NCBI GenBank assembly: GCA_017880265.1
Contig: JAFJTK010000126.1
Span: 1-8,055 of the forward strand
Length of the DNA: 8,055 nt
Reading direction: 5' to 3'
Source: Candidatus Pelagibacter sp.
Lineage (GTDB): Bacteria > Pseudomonadota > Alphaproteobacteria > Pelagibacterales > Pelagibacteraceae
The notes under the pieces are model-generated. The model made no database searches. It was not told the origin of the DNA and saw nothing but the letters and a program-made list of their open reading frames with translations. Position 1 is the stretch's first letter; each line of letters begins with the position of its first letter. Positions 6,205 to 8,055 of the stretch are shown here, piece by piece. Made by a program: the position numbers and the translations under genes.

Positions 6205-6219
6205 GATTATCTTCTTTGT
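6195..6219. terminator. Possible weak bidirectional hairpin between convergent genes
   Basis: Across the two convergent stop codons, ACAAA (6195-6199) can pair with TTTGT (6215-6219) and AAGA (6203-6206) with TCTT (6210-6213) around a 3-nt loop. The stem is AT-only apart from two G:C pairs and lacks a clean T-run, so it would be a weak terminator at best. It is noted because the 2-bp gap leaves no other place for termination signals. Confidence 0.2.
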
Positions 6220-6968
6220 CCAAACAATCTTAGCAGCATTATAAATAAATTTATAAAGTCTAAGTAAAGAGTAAGAGCGCCCATCACAGCTTTTTTACCC
6301 ATCACTTCGCCTGTATCACTTACAGCATACATATTTTTAATTTTTTGAGTATCATAAGCTGTTAAACCTACAAAAATTAAAACACCTAAGATTGATATTA
6401 CAAAATACATCATCGATGATTGCATGAAGATATTAACAATTGATGCAATTATAATTCCGATTAAACCCATCATTAAAAATGAGCCAAGTTTTGTTAAGTC
6501 TCTTTTAGTTGTGTAACCATAAATGCTCATTGCTCCGAAAGTTGCTGAACATATAAAGAAAACTCTTGTTACACTCATGCCAGTGTAAACTAATAAAATT
6601 GAAGATAATGATAAACCCATCAATCCTGCAAAAACCCAAAAAGTAGTTTGTGCTTTTGAAGCGCTCATCTTATTTATTCCAAAACTCATATAAAAAACTA
6701 TTCCTAAAGGCGCCAACATCACAAGCCATTTTAATCCAGACATGTAAATTGCATTACCAACTGATGTTAGACCCACAATAGATCCTGCATCATTTGTAAC
6801 TACTGACATTTTAAATGTAAGAAGTGCAACTATTCCTGTTAATAAAATTCCAGTTGCCATGTAATTATAAACTTTTAGCATGTAGGCTCTTAAGCCTTCA
6901 TCCATTACAACTGCTGTTTGTTGAGCTGCTTTAGCTCTGTTTAATATTCCGTTTTTATCAAATTCCAT
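6207..6968 (-). CDS. Bax inhibitor-1 / YccA (YbhL) family membrane protein
   Basis: The 253-aa protein has about seven transmembrane helices and belongs to the Bax inhibitor-1/TMBIM family, whose bacterial members include E. coli YbhL and YccA and the Bacillus YetJ pH-sensitive calcium channel. Marks are the N-terminal soluble segment before helix 1 (residues 1-30), FGAMSIYGYTTKRDL (144-158), GLTAYDTQKIK (201-211) and ALTLYLDFINLFIMLLRLFG (231-250). Asp206 and Asp237 probably correspond to the aspartate pair that gates YetJ, but I could not align them. YccA modulates FtsH in E. coli; the role here is unknown. The length is normal. The ATG at 6968 follows a -10-like TATACT closely and has no Shine-Dalgarno sequence. 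It converges on DUF2794 and diverges from the aldo/keto reductase. Confidence 0.94.
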   Translation of the reverse strand: MEFDKNGILNRAKAAQQTAVVMDEGLRAYMLKVYNYMATGILLTGIVALLTFKMSVVTNDAGSIVGLTSVGNAIYMSGLKWLVMLAPLGIVFYMSFGINKMSASKAQTTFWVFAGLMGLSLSSILLVYTGMSVTRVFFICSATFGAMSIYGYTTKRDLTKLGSFLMMGLIGIIIASIVNIFMQSSMMYFVISILGVLIFVGLTAYDTQKIKNMYAVSDTGEVMGKKAVMGALTLYLDFINLFIMLLRLFGQRR

Positions 6969-6975
6969 AATGAGT

Positions 6976-7006
6976 AGTATATAATAGTCTTTTACTAATT
7001 ATTCAA
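6976..7006 (-). promoter_or_regulatory. Candidate promoter for the Bax inhibitor-1 family gene
   Basis: On the minus strand TATACT (6976-6981) is a five-of-six -10 match. TTGAAT (7001-7006) is a -35-like hexamer 19 bp upstream; an overlapping TTATAT (6979-6984) would give 16-bp spacing. Either way transcription would start within a few bases of the ATG at 6968. Confidence 0.4.
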
Positions 7007-7022
7007 GATGCCTTAAAAGATT

Positions 7023-7028
7023 TAAAAT
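7023..7028 (+). promoter_or_regulatory. Candidate -10 element of the aldo/keto reductase gene
   Basis: TAAAAT lies 23 bp before the ATG at 7052 and matches the -10 consensus at five of six positions. A weak TTCAAG (7002-7007) upstream has only 15-bp spacing. Predicted leader is about 15-20 nt without a Shine-Dalgarno sequence. Confidence 0.3.
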
Positions 7029-7051
7029 ATCCAAATTAAACAAAAAGCATT

Positions 7052-8055
7052 ATGAATTATAAAAAACTAGGGAATACTGATCTTGATGTAAGTACAATTT
7101 GTCTCGGTACCATGACTTGGGGTGAACAAAACACTCAAGCAGAAGCTTTTGAGCAAATGGATTATGCTCTAGATCAAGGTGTAAATTTTTGGGACACTGC
7201 TGAATTGTATGCTGTGCCTCCAAGAAAAGAAACTTATGGTGATACCGAAGTAATTATAGGTAACTGGTTCGAAAAAACAAAAAAGAGAGACAAGGTAATT
7301 CTTGCAACAAAAGTTGCAGGTCCAGCAAGAGATTACTTAAGGAATGGTGAAAATAGTTTTACAGGTTCCAATTTAGAGTCAGCTTTAGAAAATAGTCTTA
7401 AAAGACTTAAAACAGATTATATTGATTTATATCAACTTCATTGGCCTGAAAGAAATGTAAATAATTTTGGAAGACTTAGTTATGTTCACAAAGAAAATAA
7501 TTGGAACCAATTCGAAGACGTACTTGGAGAATTGAATAAATATGTAGATAAAGGTAAAATCAGATATGTAGGTTTGTCTAACGAAACTCCTTGGGGAGTG
7601 ATGAATTATCTTAAAGTTTCAAAAGAAAAAAATTTACCAAGAATGATGTCCATTCAAAATCCTTATAGTTTATTAAATAGATCTTACGAAGTGGGATTAT
7701 CTGAAGTATCAATTAGAGAAGAAATTGGTTGTCTAGCTTATTCTCCTCTAGCAAGTGGATATTTAACCGGGAAATATAGAAATAATAATTTTCCAAAAGG
7801 CTCACGAATGGAACGAGATTTTGATTTTTGGACGCGTTATAGAAAGCCGAATACAGAAAAAGCCATAGAATTATATTATGAGATTAGTGAAAAATATGGG
7901 CTTGATATGAGTCAAATGTCATTAAAATTTTGTGAAATTCAAGAGTTTATGACTAGTGTTATCATTGGGGCAACCACGATGGAGCAGTTGAAAACAAATA
8001 TAGAAAGTGTAAACATAAATTTATCTGATGATGTCATTAAAGAAATTAATAACGT
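7052..8055 (+). CDS. tas: NADP(H)-dependent aldo/keto reductase, Tas family (3' end beyond window)
   Basis: An open frame runs from ATG 7052 to the window end (334 codons) with no stop, so the C-terminus is cut. The protein resembles E. coli Tas (about 346 aa, from memory), so only some 10-15 residues may be missing. It reads MNYKKLGNTDLDVSTICLGT, then MTWGEQN, then NFWDTAELYAVPPRKETYG. The AKR catalytic tetrad is visible as Asp48, Tyr53, Lys87 (ILATKVAGP) and His130 (YQLHWPER). The NADPH-binding end is seen as PLASGYLTGKY and SVIIGATTMEQLKTNI. It is a cytosolic TIM-barrel enzyme reducing aldehydes or ketones; the natural substrate is unknown. It diverges from the Bax inhibitor-1 gene across 83 bp. 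Confidence 0.92.
   Translation, partial: MNYKKLGNTDLDVSTICLGTMTWGEQNTQAEAFEQMDYALDQGVNFWDTAELYAVPPRKETYGDTEVIIGNWFEKTKKRDKVILATKVAGPARDYLRNGENSFTGSNLESALENSLKRLKTDYIDLYQLHWPERNVNNFGRLSYVHKENNWNQFEDVLGELNKYVDKGKIRYVGLSNETPWGVMNYLKVSKEKNLPRMMSIQNPYSLLNRSYEVGLSEVSIREEIGCLAYSPLASGYLTGKYRNNNFPKGSRMERDFDFWTRYRKPNTEKAIELYYEISEKYGLDMSQMSLKFCEIQEFMTSVIIGATTMEQLKTNIESVNINLSDDVIKEINN

Noticed and set aside
1..8055. Mobile elements, CRISPR arrays, toxin-antitoxin or defence systems
   Set aside because: No transposase, integrase, terminal repeats, regularly spaced repeats or defence-type domains were seen. Every sizeable frame is accounted for by housekeeping-type genes of uniform composition.
7052..8055. 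Potassium-channel beta subunit or Gfo/Idh oxidoreductase instead of Tas
   Set aside because: The YAVPPRKETYG and MTWGEQN motifs with the Asp-Tyr-Lys-His tetrad match Tas-type aldo/keto reductases more closely.

Overview
The window looks like chromosome from an AT-rich, streamlined alphaproteobacterium. SAR11/Pelagibacter-like bacteria are the best guess. This rests on the very low G+C seen by eye, spacers of a few bases or overlapping genes, an alphaproteobacterial-type DUF2794 gene, and protein sequences that read as alphaproteobacterial. It is inference from composition and gene content; no database search was possible.

Left part (1-4745, all minus strand). A tight run reads, in order of transcription, ccmC, ccmD, ccmE, ccmF, ccmG, ccmH, then a PagL-like lipid A deacylase, then the 5' end of an FMN-dependent alpha-hydroxy acid (L-lactate type) dehydrogenase cut by the window edge. 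Neighbouring genes overlap by 4-11 bp or are separated by 1-16 bp, so they are probably one operon. The ccm genes encode most of System I cytochrome c maturation: CcmC and CcmD load heme on CcmE, CcmE carries it through the periplasm, CcmG and CcmH handle the apocytochrome CxxCH thiols, and CcmF with CcmH ligates the heme. The ABC transporter genes ccmA and ccmB, and ccmI, are not in the window.

Middle (4746-6204). A 163-bp spacer with an 8-bp inverted repeat separates ccmC from hspQ (minus). hspQ is divergent from ispZ/yciB (plus, GTG start), which overlaps a DUF2794 gene by 8 bp.

Right part (6207-8055). A Bax inhibitor-1 family membrane protein (minus) converges on DUF2794 with a 2-bp gap. 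Divergent from it is a Tas-type aldo/keto reductase (plus) that runs off the right end. There are no rRNA or tRNA genes, insertion sequences, CRISPR arrays or obvious foreign segments. No stretch over 300 bp lacks a gene.

I did not find a convincing new system; this is mostly ordinary core genome. The points most worth checking are the PagL-like protein with its expected catalytic Glu replaced by Asn, its position inside a ccm operon, the gammaproteobacteria-like ccm order without ccmAB, the inverted repeat upstream of ccmC, and possible leaderless transcripts at the divergent promoters.
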